Source: Nonlabens xylanidelens (GTDB lineage: Bacteria > Bacteroidota > Bacteroidia > Flavobacteriales > Flavobacteriaceae). Taken from it: a stretch of 64,000 bases of DNA. The notes under the pieces were generated by a model. That model was given only the letters and a program-made list of their open reading frames with translations, was not told the DNA's origin and did not search any database. The first letter of the stretch is position 1, and the number at the start of each line of letters is the position of its first letter. Both the position numbers and the translations under genes were made by a program. This document shows, in pieces, positions 1 to 6,839 of this stretch. The DNA is taken from assembly GCF_002934445.1 (NCBI RefSeq), contig NZ_PTJE01000002.1:5392-69391 (forward strand). Reading direction: 5' to 3'.

Positions 1-60
1 ATAGCAAAATCAGGATTAATATACGATGACGGATATAGAAGTGTACTTGTTAGAAATTAA
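1..60 (+). CDS. Possible 3' end of a plus-strand gene
   Basis: Reading from base 1 gives 19 sense codons ending in TAA at 58-60, with the start outside the window. The C-terminal residues (about GLIYDDGYRSVLVRN) have ordinary protein composition. It is the only plus-strand coding candidate in the left 5 kb, where every other gene is on the minus strand, so it may mark the edge of the cassette island or belong to another unit. Nineteen codons can stay open by chance, so this is tentative. Confidence 0.3.
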   Translation: MAKSGLIYDDGYRSVLVRN

Positions 61-107
61 GTGAAATTCGCTTGTTTTTTACCACAGTTCTTTGTTGGCA
101 AATCGTT

Positions 108-548
108 TTATTTCCAAATTTTCCACCATTTTTTATTTCCACTATTCGTTCGTTCTTTGGTCAAGTCAATATTAACAGAAATTTTCTCTTCAACTTCCCA
201 TATTTTAGTTTTGTCAATATCAACTGATAAATCATCAAGAAATTTTTCCGCTTCAATTTTTTTTCGAGTTTCGTCAGTCAGCCCTTTTTGAGGAACGCTT
301 ATTATCCGTTTATCCTCTTGTTCAATTCTTTTAATCCAAGAAACGATTTCGTTTTCAGTCTTTTTATTATAAGAACTGGTTGTGGATTCGTCAATCTCCA
401 AATTTTCGTTTAACATAAAATAGTCGACAATATGTATAGAAAAGAATAGATTTTGTGATTTATCAAAGTAAAACATTTCGGATTGCTTATTCTGAGGTAA
501 TGACAGAGAAACTCCAACCCAATTTATTATTCTATTTCTTTTATTCAT
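108..548 (-). CDS. Hypothetical cassette protein, 146 aa
   Basis: I do not recognise this protein with certainty. It is soluble and charged, with no signal peptide or membrane segment. The N-terminal half is beta-rich (FYFD and FFSIHIVDYF stretches, about residues 27-45), and a lysine/glutamate-rich C-terminal helix ends in KKWWKIWK. The middle, with an ISVPQKG stretch near residue 85, only faintly recalls UPF0158-type proteins. It starts with ATG at 548, about 30 bases from the CAACG end of spacer site 1, and its stop lies just beside another GTTGGCA boundary near base 94. That placement fits one gene in one cassette. No promoter of its own is visible. Confidence 0.6.
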   Translation of the reverse strand: MNKRNRIINWVGVSLSLPQNKQSEMFYFDKSQNLFFSIHIVDYFMLNENLEIDESTTSSYNKKTENEIVSWIKRIEQEDKRIISVPQKGLTDETRKKIEAEKFLDDLSVDIDKTKIWEVEEKISVNIDLTKERTNSGNKKWWKIWK

Positions 549-578
549 TCTCTATTCGATGTTCTGATAAATGTTTGC

Positions 579-769
579 CAACGGTCTCGTATATGAAACG
601 TAGCGTGTAAAAAGACGCTAATTTTTCAGATTATGTACGAGCCGAATTTTTAAATTTTTCTTTTTATCTTTATTTATCTAAAAGCCAAATTTAAAAATTT
701 GGCGTTCTTCACAAATACACACAAACCTTTCGGAAAGCCTATATTAGCTATGTTTTATATACATTGTTG
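579..769. repeat. attC-like cassette spacer, site 1
   Basis: This non-coding spacer runs from CAACGG (579) to GTTG (766-769). It contains inverted segments, including a near-perfect AT-rich palindrome of the form CCAAATTT...AAATTTGG at about 682-702, and TATATA-type tracts near both ends that could pair with each other. The layout (CAAC at one end, GTTG at the other, large cruciform potential) matches the other spacers in this island and resembles integron attC sites in form only; the sequence is not a known attC. Confidence 0.5.
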
Positions 770-780
770 TACCCAGTGCT

Positions 781-1680
781 TTATTCGAAATCATAAACTG
801 TTGTCCTAATTTCGTGAGCAATTAGTTCATCATTAATAATCTCCTCAATTTTTGTCCATTCTCCGCCAGCAAGTCCGCAACCAATTCTTGGCATATGAAC
901 ATTCGCATTTTCTACTTGAGCAAATTCACGTACTCTTTCCAAACATTCACGAACAAAAGGATAACGAATAGGCGGAAGTCCGTCATTATTTTTTCTGATT
1001 TTATGCTGTGCAATCATATTTGCAATCCACAAACCGTTTGATACTTTAACAAATTGAACATTACCTAATTTAAACTCCTTTTCGTTTGAATATTCATCTC
1101 TTCTAGTCAGTCTTTGATATTCGACAATATTGCTTTCTTCTCCGATTTTTGCTTTATACCATTTTCGATATTCGTTTTCAGGTTCTTTCCATTTTTTTGT
1201 AATTGCCATTACAAATCCTTTTCCCCAACCTCCAATATCATTACAAATATGAGTTATTATCTTTGTGTTCTCGTCAATCGGACTTGTTGCGTCTCCTTTT
1301 CTGTATTCTATTGGCATTAATTCTATTTTTATAAAATCCGTATTCAAAGATTTTGTATCAATTGAAAGACTAAATCCATTATAGGCTGGATTGTTTTTGT
1401 CAGAATTTGGTATTATCCTTTGTTCAACTTCGTCTGCATTTAATGGATAGCAATAGTATCCTTTTGGTTTGGAGTTAAGCGGTTTACTTACCAAAACTTT
1501 TTCTCCTTTAAGAAGTATTGCTTTTTCTCCACCAGTATAAGGTGCCATAAAATGAGTTAAATATGTAATTTCAACATCATTCATTGCTTGAAAAACTTCT
1601 CCTCCTTTTGGATAAGAATTTTCAGTTCCAAATATCTTATTTGCCAGACTTTTAATGTTCATTCTGATGTTTTCTCGCAT
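781..1680 (-). CDS. TARG1-like macro-domain protein with unknown N-terminal domain
   Basis: The C-terminal ~180 residues are a macro domain. THICNDIGGWGKGF is the first ADP-ribose-binding loop, and MPRIGCGLAGGEW is the second loop, characteristic of the TARG1/OARD1/Poa1 branch. Known members hydrolyse ADP-ribose from modified glutamate or related ADP-ribose adducts, so reversal of ADP-ribosylation is the likely role. The first ~110 residues match no domain I know and make a fusion. Start: an in-frame TTG at 1689 lies inside the recombination-like spacer, so I chose ATG at 1680; ATG at 1662 (MNIKSLANK) is an equally good alternative. The gene sits alone between spacer sites 1 and 2. Family confidence is high; the substrate is unknown. 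Confidence 0.8.
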   Translation of the reverse strand: MRENIRMNIKSLANKIFGTENSYPKGGEVFQAMNDVEITYLTHFMAPYTGGEKAILLKGEKVLVSKPLNSKPKGYYCYPLNADEVEQRIIPNSDKNNPAYNGFSLSIDTKSLNTDFIKIELMPIEYRKGDATSPIDENTKIITHICNDIGGWGKGFVMAITKKWKEPENEYRKWYKAKIGEESNIVEYQRLTRRDEYSNEKEFKLGNVQFVKVSNGLWIANMIAQHKIRKNNDGLPPIRYPFVRECLERVREFAQVENANVHMPRIGCGLAGGEWTKIEEIINDELIAHEIRTTVYDFE

Positions 1681-1685
1681 TGGGT

Positions 1686-1836
1686 ACAACGATCTTGCTA
1701 TGAAAAGTACGGGAGCAAACTAGCGTTTACTTTCCACCAAGCACATAGCAAAATCCAAAAGATTTTGCGGACTTCATAAAAATACGCAAATCTTTCGATT
1801 AAGCCGAAAACCCGTATTGTTTATAGGTTTTGTTGT
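1686..1836. repeat. attC-like cassette spacer, site 2
   Basis: This spacer runs from ACAACG (1686) to GTTG (1832-1835). Much of it, for example AGTACGGGAGCAAACT near 1706 and AAAGATTTTGCGGACT near 1758, recurs in the spacer at about 3622-3808, so the two belong to one subfamily. A terminal CAAC/GTTG pair and internal inverted stretches give it the same overall form as the other sites. Confidence 0.55.
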
Positions 1837-1918
1837 CATTAGTGGTTTCCGTTCTCATTGGCACATTTCGATTAGGTTTTGATTGGATTTCCGAAAGTAC
1901 TTTTCGCGACACTTTTAC

Positions 1919-2338
1919 TCATATTTTATTAATCAACCAGATAATACCAATTCCAGAAAATAAAAAGCCGCCGATTATAAAAATCATAGGAAAGTATGTT
2001 TTCCAAAATTCACTGTCTATCATTATTTCGTATTCGTTGTCTTTTTTTAAGTAAATTATGTCAATCGGTTGATTAATCTTATTTGGGCTGGCACTGGAGT
2101 CCAATTTTTTAGTCGTTTCAATTCCGTTTTTGTCCGTAAACATTACAATCGGAAAGTGATAAATGTGAGATTCTCCATCAGCGTCTTTACTCCGTTCCTC
2201 TACGAAGTCGATTATTTTAGCTTTTGTTTTAATTCCGCTCGTTTGGATTTTACGATTTGAATTTCGAATGTAAAATCCAGCGTATAAAAATCCGCCACCA
2301 ACTATTAAAAAGACAATTGCTCCAATTAAGTTTTCCAT
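1919..2338 (-). CDS. DUF3592-like two-helix membrane protein
   Basis: The 139-residue protein has a transmembrane helix at about residues 4-24 and another at about 114-136. They flank a beta-rich extracytoplasmic part with FPIVMFTDKNG and a spaced DIIYLKKDNEYEIMID segment, the pattern of DUF3592 proteins. The family has no established biochemical role, although many members lie in accessory or toxin/immunity contexts. The ATG at 2338 is about 60 bases from spacer site 3. It is a single-gene cassette on the minus strand like its neighbours, and I see no promoter of its own. Confidence 0.65.
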   Translation of the reverse strand: MENLIGAIVFLIVGGGFLYAGFYIRNSNRKIQTSGIKTKAKIIDFVEERSKDADGESHIYHFPIVMFTDKNGIETTKKLDSSASPNKINQPIDIIYLKKDNEYEIMIDSEFWKTYFPMIFIIGGFLFSGIGIIWLINKI

Positions 2339-2399
2339 TCGGTTTCTTGGTGTGTCGAAATTACCTGAATATTGTTAAAATGTTTTTTCACCATTAATG

Positions 2400-2526
2400 A
2401 CAACGTGTTTGTATATGGTTTGTTGCGTGGTTAAGCACATAATTTAGCAAATAAAAACCGAATAGAAAATCCGCGAGGATTTTCGTAAGTAGGCTAGAAC
2501 TAGCAATAAATTATATACGGTGTTGC
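2400..2526. repeat. attC-like cassette spacer, site 3 (copy A)
   Basis: This 127-base spacer begins ACAACGTGTTTGTATATGG and ends TATATACGGTGTTG. The ends are imperfectly inverted with respect to each other (CAAC-N-TATA against TATA-N-GTTG), and an inner hairpin AAAATCC GCGA GGATTTT lies at about 2468-2485. It is about 96% identical by eye to site 5 (4493-4619). The two copies flank a segment holding two genes plus a composite spacer. Confidence 0.7.
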
Positions 2527-2535
2527 CAATAGTAC

Positions 2536-3213
2536 TTATATGCTATTTCTTGTCATAAAGTCAATAACACTTTGTAACATTAATTCAACTTGTTCTTTTG
2601 TGTATTCGCCATATTTTCCGTGAGCAGCCTTATTCCTTAAATCTAACCACGCAGTTACATTCTTTTGGTCAAGTTTATTATATATAGTTGCTTTTGTTAA
2701 TTCAGCGTTTAACAAGTCCGCTTTCTTTGGGATTTGTTTTCCACCTTTTTCAGACGTAATATCAATTCCATTTTTCGTGCATAACTGTCTTAAATGCTCT
2801 TCTAAAACGCTTCCAATCATAACCGCAGAAGCATCTTTATAATTTTCGTTCAGTAAATGTTCAGCCATTTCAATAAAATCAGTAAAGATTTCGGCTGTTA
2901 CTAAACCTCGAATAGTATTCAGCCAACCTTGTTCAATTTCTGTTTTTATTGATGTTAATATTCCTCTTCCTGCTTTAGCATCGTATGGTGTTGCCCTATT
3001 GCAACTATTTGTGAAATTTTCGTAATATGGATGGTCTTTATCGAATAAATTTAGAATAAAAGATAAAGATGCATTCTTGAAAGCATTGAATTGTTCGTTG
3101 TCAACATAAGATGTCGAAAATGAACCAGTTCCTCTTCTTTCAGTTCTTAAAACATTATCAGCCAATTCAATCAATTGGTTTATTCTTATATTCAATCTTT
3201 CTTGTGTGTTCAT
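2536..3213 (-). CDS. HEPN-like protein, 225 aa
   Basis: This is a helical, soluble protein with no signal peptide. Near the C-terminus is LDLRNKAAHGKYGEYT (Arg at about 193 of the chosen frame). R-N-x-x-x-H is the signature of HEPN ribonucleases, where the Arg and His act at a dimer interface; an abortive C-terminal helix follows. An upstream ASAVMIGSVLEEHLRQL helix is also typical of HEPN-type or DUF4145-like folds. Start: the longer frame from 3240 begins inside the spacer (GTTGCCAAT), so ATG at 3213 is preferred. It sits alone between sites 3 and 4. RNase activity is inferred from the motif only; a non-catalytic HEPN role is possible. Confidence 0.6.
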   Translation of the reverse strand: MNTQERLNIRINQLIELADNVLRTERRGTGSFSTSYVDNEQFNAFKNASLSFILNLFDKDHPYYENFTNSCNRATPYDAKAGRGILTSIKTEIEQGWLNTIRGLVTAEIFTDFIEMAEHLLNENYKDASAVMIGSVLEEHLRQLCTKNGIDITSEKGGKQIPKKADLLNAELTKATIYNKLDQKNVTAWLDLRNKAAHGKYGEYTKEQVELMLQSVIDFMTRNSI

Positions 3214-3230
3214 TTTTTTGGTATTATTGG

Positions 3231-3621
3231 CAACGGGCAAAGGTATAAGGCGTGTGAGGCGTTTTGCTTTAGATCCCTATGTTAGAGATGTTAATTTAGG
3301 ATTTTAAAGATAAACTAATTTTGAATTATACAGCCTCACAGGTAGCCTTTAAAACGCCTGATACGCTTTATGCTTTGTTCACGCCAGTTATTTGTGGCAG
3401 CATGACAAAAGCAAGTATGCACCGGATTTAAGACGAGGCGTTTTACACCTTTGCCCGTTCAGGCCAATTAGTAGTTTGGGAGTCTTAAAATTGTTAATTT
3501 GTTTATCCTAGAGATTGCTTTATATTTTTCATGGCTATGGAGTAGAGTAATTTTAGTTCGCAATAGGAACAAATTAAAATTTTATAGCGTAGAACTACGG
3601 CCGCAGGTAATTGGCCTGAAC
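3231..3621. repeat. Composite inverted-repeat spacer without a gene, site 4a
   Basis: This stretch holds no credible gene but several nested inverted repeats. AACGGGCAAAGGT (from 3230) pairs with ACCTTTGCCCGTT (3448-3459). GTATAAGGCGTGTGAGGCG pairs imperfectly with the segment around 3352-3372. TTCAGGCCAATTA (3458-3470) pairs with TAATTGGCCTGAA (3608-3620), with inner complementary arms TAAAATTGTTAATTTG and CAAATTAAAATTTTA. It looks like two spacer elements stacked without an intervening gene, or a spacer invaded by another foldable element. Confidence 0.5.
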
Positions 3622-3808
3622 GGTTGAGCTATGAACAGTACGGGAGCAAACTGGCGTTTGCTTTTCGCTACGCACATAGCTAAATCTTTTGGTTTTCTTT
3701 TTACTTTGTCCCGCTAAAAAGCAAAATCCCAAAGATTTTGCGGACTTTATAAAAATACACAAACCCTGCGACTAAGCCCAAAGCCCGAATTGTTTATAGG
3801 TTGTGTTG
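3622..3808. repeat. attC-like cassette spacer, site 4b (site 2 subfamily)
   Basis: From about 3632 this sequence follows site 2 closely (AGTACGGGAGCAAACT, CACATAGC, AAAGATTTTGCGGACT) and ends with TATAGGTTGTGTTGCC at about 3794-3809. Its left end differs from site 2 and joins directly to the nested repeats at 3231-3621. It carries about 35 extra bases near 3677-3720 that are absent from site 2. Confidence 0.55.
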
Positions 3809-3817
3809 CCATTAGTT

Positions 3818-4480
3818 TTATTTAGGAACAGTTCTTAAATAATTATAAAAAAGCTCTTCCATTCCGCCATTTAATCTAATCCTTAATAGGTTATTCCTAT
3901 TTAATTCAACTGCCTTAATCAGACAATTGTCAAACAGTTCTTTTAACTTTTCAATGTTTATAAGAGTGGTATAATGCTCACGTCCATTATTACTTAAAGT
4001 TGAGAAATTTCCGTCCCAAACTCTGGATGATTCTTGATAAACTTCATCGATGTCATCTTCATCATTTGAATATCTAAAAATAAAGTTCGGTTGATTTTCG
4101 TATTTTGCTTTTGAAACTAAACTGACATTGTGAATTAGTCCATTGCGTAAAGCTGGTAGAATTTTAAGAATATTATCATCGGATTCCTTTTCCGCTAATA
4201 ATATTAAACATCGTTTAATTCCATTGGTAAAGTTAGTGCTCAAATCGGTTCTGTTATAACAAATTCCTAATTGGTCAAGAGCGGATAATATTGCCATAAT
4301 TGGCACTAAATTTTTCGTCCTTGTATTATGAGTTGTATGTTGTATTGCCTCATATAGAAAAGAAAGCGTAGACCTTATTTGACAATCAATTAATTGATAA
4401 GACATAGAATAACGGTCAAGATGTAATTCTATAATTTCCTGCTCAGAAAGCTCCGTAATATGTTTAGTTGGATGGTTCAT
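3818..4480 (-). CDS. Second HEPN-like protein, 220 aa
   Basis: This mostly helical soluble protein has ALRNGLIHN at residues 111-118 (Arg112, His117), again the R-N-x-x-x-H arrangement of HEPN domains. It lies after a long helical bundle (about residues 26-95). It does not look homologous along its length to the other HEPN-like cassette protein at 2536-3213. The C-terminal third (about 150-220) is charged and of unknown fold. ATG at 4480 follows the CACGTTGCCATTAATTTAA boundary of site 5 closely. HEPN membership rests on one motif in a helical context; an RNase toxin or defence effector is an inference. Confidence 0.55.
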   Translation of the reverse strand: MNHPTKHITELSEQEIIELHLDRYSMSYQLIDCQIRSTLSFLYEAIQHTTHNTRTKNLVPIMAILSALDQLGICYNRTDLSTNFTNGIKRCLILLAEKESDDNILKILPALRNGLIHNVSLVSKAKYENQPNFIFRYSNDEDDIDEVYQESSRVWDGNFSTLSNNGREHYTTLINIEKLKELFDNCLIKAVELNRNNLLRIRLNGGMEELFYNYLRTVPK

Positions 4481-4492
4481 TTAAATTAATGG

Positions 4493-4619
4493 CAACGTGT
4501 TTGTATATGGTTTGTTGCGTGATTTAAGCACTAAATTTAGCAAATAAAAACCGAATAGAAAATCCGCGAGGATTTTCGTAAGTAGGCTAGAACTAGCAAT
4601 AAATTATATACGGTGTTGT
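4493..4619. repeat. attC-like cassette spacer, site 5 (copy B)
   Basis: This is nearly identical to site 3. It has the same GTGTTTGTATATGGTTTGTT start, the same GCGAGGATTTTCGTAAG centre and the same TATATACGGTGTTG end, with about five substitutions or small indels. The near-identity of two non-coding elements 2 kb apart, between unrelated genes, suggests recent spread or gene conversion. Confidence 0.7.
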
Positions 4620-4631
4620 AGCACGTTTTTA

Positions 4632-4937
4632 TTATTCAAATTTCCTTTTATTTCCGCAATTCGCACATAGTTTTGCTTTTGGTGTTCTGTATGGTTTTCC
4701 ACAATTTTCACAATCAGGTCCAATTTGTTCAAGCGAGTGATGCATAATCGCATTCGGTTCAATTTCTCCAAATTCAGTCAAATTATTATAGTATTCTAAT
4801 AATTCTTTAAATCTCTCTTTTCTATCCGCTTTTGCTATTTTAAATCCGTTAGAGTATAATTCGGAAGCGATTGCAAACTCATTTTTATCCAACATTGGAA
4901 TGTCCATTTTACATCTCCAGCAATATTTAATTTCCAT
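4632..4937 (-). CDS. Small zinc-ribbon protein, 101 aa
   Basis: Two cysteine pairs mark the ends of the chain: CWRC near the N-terminus (residues 6-9) and CENCG...CANCG at about 76-95. The second is a typical four-cysteine zinc ribbon, and the first may form another metal site or pair with it. A short helical, acidic middle (residues 20-70) separates them. I know no defined function. The ATG at 4937 is one base from the stop of the preceding gene (4939-4941), so this gene and its neighbour probably form a two-gene cassette and may work together. Confidence 0.65.
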   Translation of the reverse strand: MEIKYCWRCKMDIPMLDKNEFAIASELYSNGFKIAKADRKERFKELLEYYNNLTEFGEIEPNAIMHHSLEQIGPDCENCGKPYRTPKAKLCANCGNKRKFE

Positions 4938-4938
4938 C

Positions 4939-5190
4939 TTATTCGATTTTTCTATTTTCTAAAACAAATTCATCGAACAGTCTTTGTTCATTCTGCTTTT
5001 CAGTCGATATTTCAGATAATTTTAAATCACTCATTCCTCTTGGTGAATAGAAAAATGTTTTCCATATCGGTCTATGTTTAATAAATATATCTTTTCCTCC
5101 AAACTCATCGTGAGTAAAGATTCCAATCCAGAATTTCGAGACTATTAAAATTCCGATTATTAATATTATTATTCCTGTCTTTCTTTTCAA
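4939..5190 (-). CDS. Small single-helix membrane protein
   Basis: A hydrophobic helix at the N-terminus (GIIILIIGILIVSKFWIGIF) is followed by a charged C-terminal tail of about 60 residues rich in Glu and Lys. The open frame extends to 5235, but that end lies in the spacer boundary (ACAACGGTTATATATA). I therefore chose the in-frame TTG at 5190, which places MKRKTG directly before the helix; no in-frame ATG exists. It is the first gene of the last cassette and abuts the zinc-ribbon gene. The function is unknown; a small membrane partner of the zinc-ribbon protein is possible. Confidence 0.5.
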   Translation of the reverse strand: MKRKTGIIILIIGILIVSKFWIGIFTHDEFGGKDIFIKHRPIWKTFFYSPRGMSDLKLSEISTEKQNEQRLFDEFVLENRKIE

Positions 5191-5214
5191 TTCGTGAGTT
5201 TTCTCAAATGTGCT

Positions 5215-5240
5215 ACAACGGTTATATATAAGCAATTTAC
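5215..5240. repeat. Truncated cassette spacer end, site 6
   Basis: ACAACGGTTATATATAAGC has the CAACG plus TATATA start seen in the other spacers, but no matching GTTG end follows. The island therefore seems to end here, next to the core chromosome. Confidence 0.4.
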
Positions 5241-5271
5241 TAAAAAACCATTAACTAACCCTACCATATGG

Positions 5272-5357
5272 GGTGTATATGAGAACTTTTTTGTGAAATT
5301 TTATGTATTGCGGTTTTAGGTGTATATAAGAACTTTTTATTATTAAACGTTTAATAA
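5272..5357. repeat. Direct repeat pair and perfect palindrome at the island edge
   Basis: GGTGTATATGAGAACTTTTT (5272-5291) is repeated as GGTGTATATAAGAACTTTTT (5319-5338), 47 bases apart. An 18-base perfect palindrome, TTATTAAACGTTTAATAA, follows directly at 5340-5357. The block lies between the last cassette and the photolyase terminator. It could be an attachment or regulatory site; nothing shows which. Confidence 0.5.
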
Positions 5358-5386
5358 CGGCTAGAGTTTCTTTCATTTCTAGACCT

Positions 5387-5415
5387 AAAAAAGACCAACG
5401 CATCTGGTTGGTCTT
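5387..5415 (-). terminator. Terminator of the photolyase operon
   Basis: On the minus strand AAGACCAAC and GTTGGTCTT form a 9-bp stem with a short loop followed by a T run (plus-strand A run at 5387-5392). It lies about 90 bases after the photolyase stop. Confidence 0.75.
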
Positions 5416-5456
5416 ATAGGTGTGTGTTATGGTATAATAGGGTGGTTTGCGGTTTT

Positions 5457-5471
5457 GCTTTCGCGCAAGCG
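5457..5471. repeat. Degenerate copy of the CTTTCGCGAAAG palindrome
   Basis: GCTTTCGCGCAAGCG differs from the repeat core by one base (A to C at 5466). It lies between the photolyase stop and its terminator and is the leftmost trace of the repeat. Confidence 0.5.
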
Positions 5472-5506
5472 GTATTCTTATAATAGTGTATGGTGTGGTG
5501 ATGGGC

Positions 5507-6832
5507 TTATTGAGAAACGGCTTCTTTATAGGTTTTTAAACAGCGCTCTCTAGCTTCTTTATGGTCTACCATCATCTCTGGATAACTATCGGTGCCGTAC
5601 TCTGGTACGTATTCTTTTATGTAGTTGCGCTCTTTGTCAAATTTATCTTTTTGGGTAATGGGATTAAAGATTCTAAAATAGGGCGCAGCATCTACACCGC
5701 TGCCTGCTGCCCACTGCCAGTTGCCCACGTTACTGGAGAGGTCATAATCGAGTAGTTTTTCGGCAAAATAGGTCTCGCCCCAGCGCCAGTCTATTAAGAG
5801 GTGTTTTATTAAAAAACTTGCTACTAGCATGCGTACACGGTTGTGCATGTGGCCGGTGGTGTTTAATTCTCGCATACCTGCGTCTACTAGGGCATAACCT
5901 GTGGTGCCGGTTTTCCATTTTTCAAATTCGTCCTCATTATTGCGCCACTCGATGCGGTCGTATTTTGATTTAAAGGCTTGGTCTTTGGTATGTGGGAAAT
6001 GGTAGAGTATCTGCATGAAGAATTCTCTCCATATCAACTCGCTTAGGAATGTCTTGTTATTTGCATGGTCTGCCTTGCGCACCATTTTACGCACACTTAC
6101 TATACCAAATCTTAGGTAAATACCCAGTCTAGAGGTTCCGTTTTCTATGGCTGGATAGTTTCTAGTATTCTCGTATTCTTCTATAAGTGTAGGTGTGACG
6201 GTATAGGCTGATATTTCTATACTGGATTTTTTGAATCCTATGTCGCTAAGAGACAGGTTGGGCAACCTGCTGTTTTTGATACAGTTATCTAGGTAGTCGT
6301 GGGTGTAATAAAATTTTTGATGCTCGCCGCTACCGTGGTCTTTTCTAAAATGTTCTAGCCACTTATTTTTATAGGGTGTGTAAACGACATAGGGATTACC
6401 GTCTGCCTTTGTGATCTCGTCTTTTTCATAAATAACTTGATCTTTAAAGGTTTTAAAATCTACATTATGTTGTGCCAGCAGTTGATCTATTTCTAGATCG
6501 CGTTCTAGAGCATAGGGCTCATAATCATGGTTAGTAAACACGGTGTCTACTTGATAGTCTTTAAGTAATTGCGTCCATATTTTTTTAGGTGTTCCATAGA
6601 GCATGGCTATAGAACTGTCGTGTTCTTCTTGCAGTTGTGAGCGCATGCGCTGCAGTTGCTCATGGATAAAGGTAACGCGTGCGTCGTCTTCTGGTAATTT
6701 ATCTAGAATATCACTGTCAAATATGAATAGGGGCAGGACAGGAAGATCACTTTTAAGTGCTTCTAGAAGTCCTACATTATCATCGAGTCTTAAATCTCTA
6801 CGCAGCCAAAATATGTTTACCTTTTTACTCAT
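5507..6832 (-). CDS. phrB: Class I deoxyribodipyrimidine photolyase
   Basis: This DNA repair enzyme uses FAD and blue light to split cyclobutane pyrimidine dimers. The N-terminal alpha/beta antenna domain begins with FWLRRDLRLDDN (residues 8-19). The FAD-binding domain shows SRLGIYLRFG (234-243), ELIWREFF (265-272), HMHNRVRM (328-335) and SNVGNWQWAAG (367-377). The length of 441 fits class I bacterial photolyases. ATG at 6832 is 7 bases after the SDR stop, so it is the last gene of a three-gene operon (SRPBCC, SDR, photolyase), an arrangement common in Bacteroidota. A photoreceptor-only role is unlikely given the conserved CPD-photolyase motifs. Confidence 0.93.
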   Translation of the reverse strand: MSKKVNIFWLRRDLRLDDNVGLLEALKSDLPVLPLFIFDSDILDKLPEDDARVTFIHEQLQRMRSQLQEEHDSSIAMLYGTPKKIWTQLLKDYQVDTVFTNHDYEPYALERDLEIDQLLAQHNVDFKTFKDQVIYEKDEITKADGNPYVVYTPYKNKWLEHFRKDHGSGEHQKFYYTHDYLDNCIKNSRLPNLSLSDIGFKKSSIEISAYTVTPTLIEEYENTRNYPAIENGTSRLGIYLRFGIVSVRKMVRKADHANNKTFLSELIWREFFMQILYHFPHTKDQAFKSKYDRIEWRNNEDEFEKWKTGTTGYALVDAGMRELNTTGHMHNRVRMLVASFLIKHLLIDWRWGETYFAEKLLDYDLSSNVGNWQWAAGSGVDAAPYFRIFNPITQKDKFDKERNYIKEYVPEYGTDSYPEMMVDHKEARERCLKTYKEAVSQ

Positions 6833-6839
6833 CGTTTAT

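Noticed and set aside
1-5220. A transposon or insertion sequence as the source of the island
   Set aside because: No transposase gene or fragment is visible, and the repeats separate single genes rather than bounding one element.
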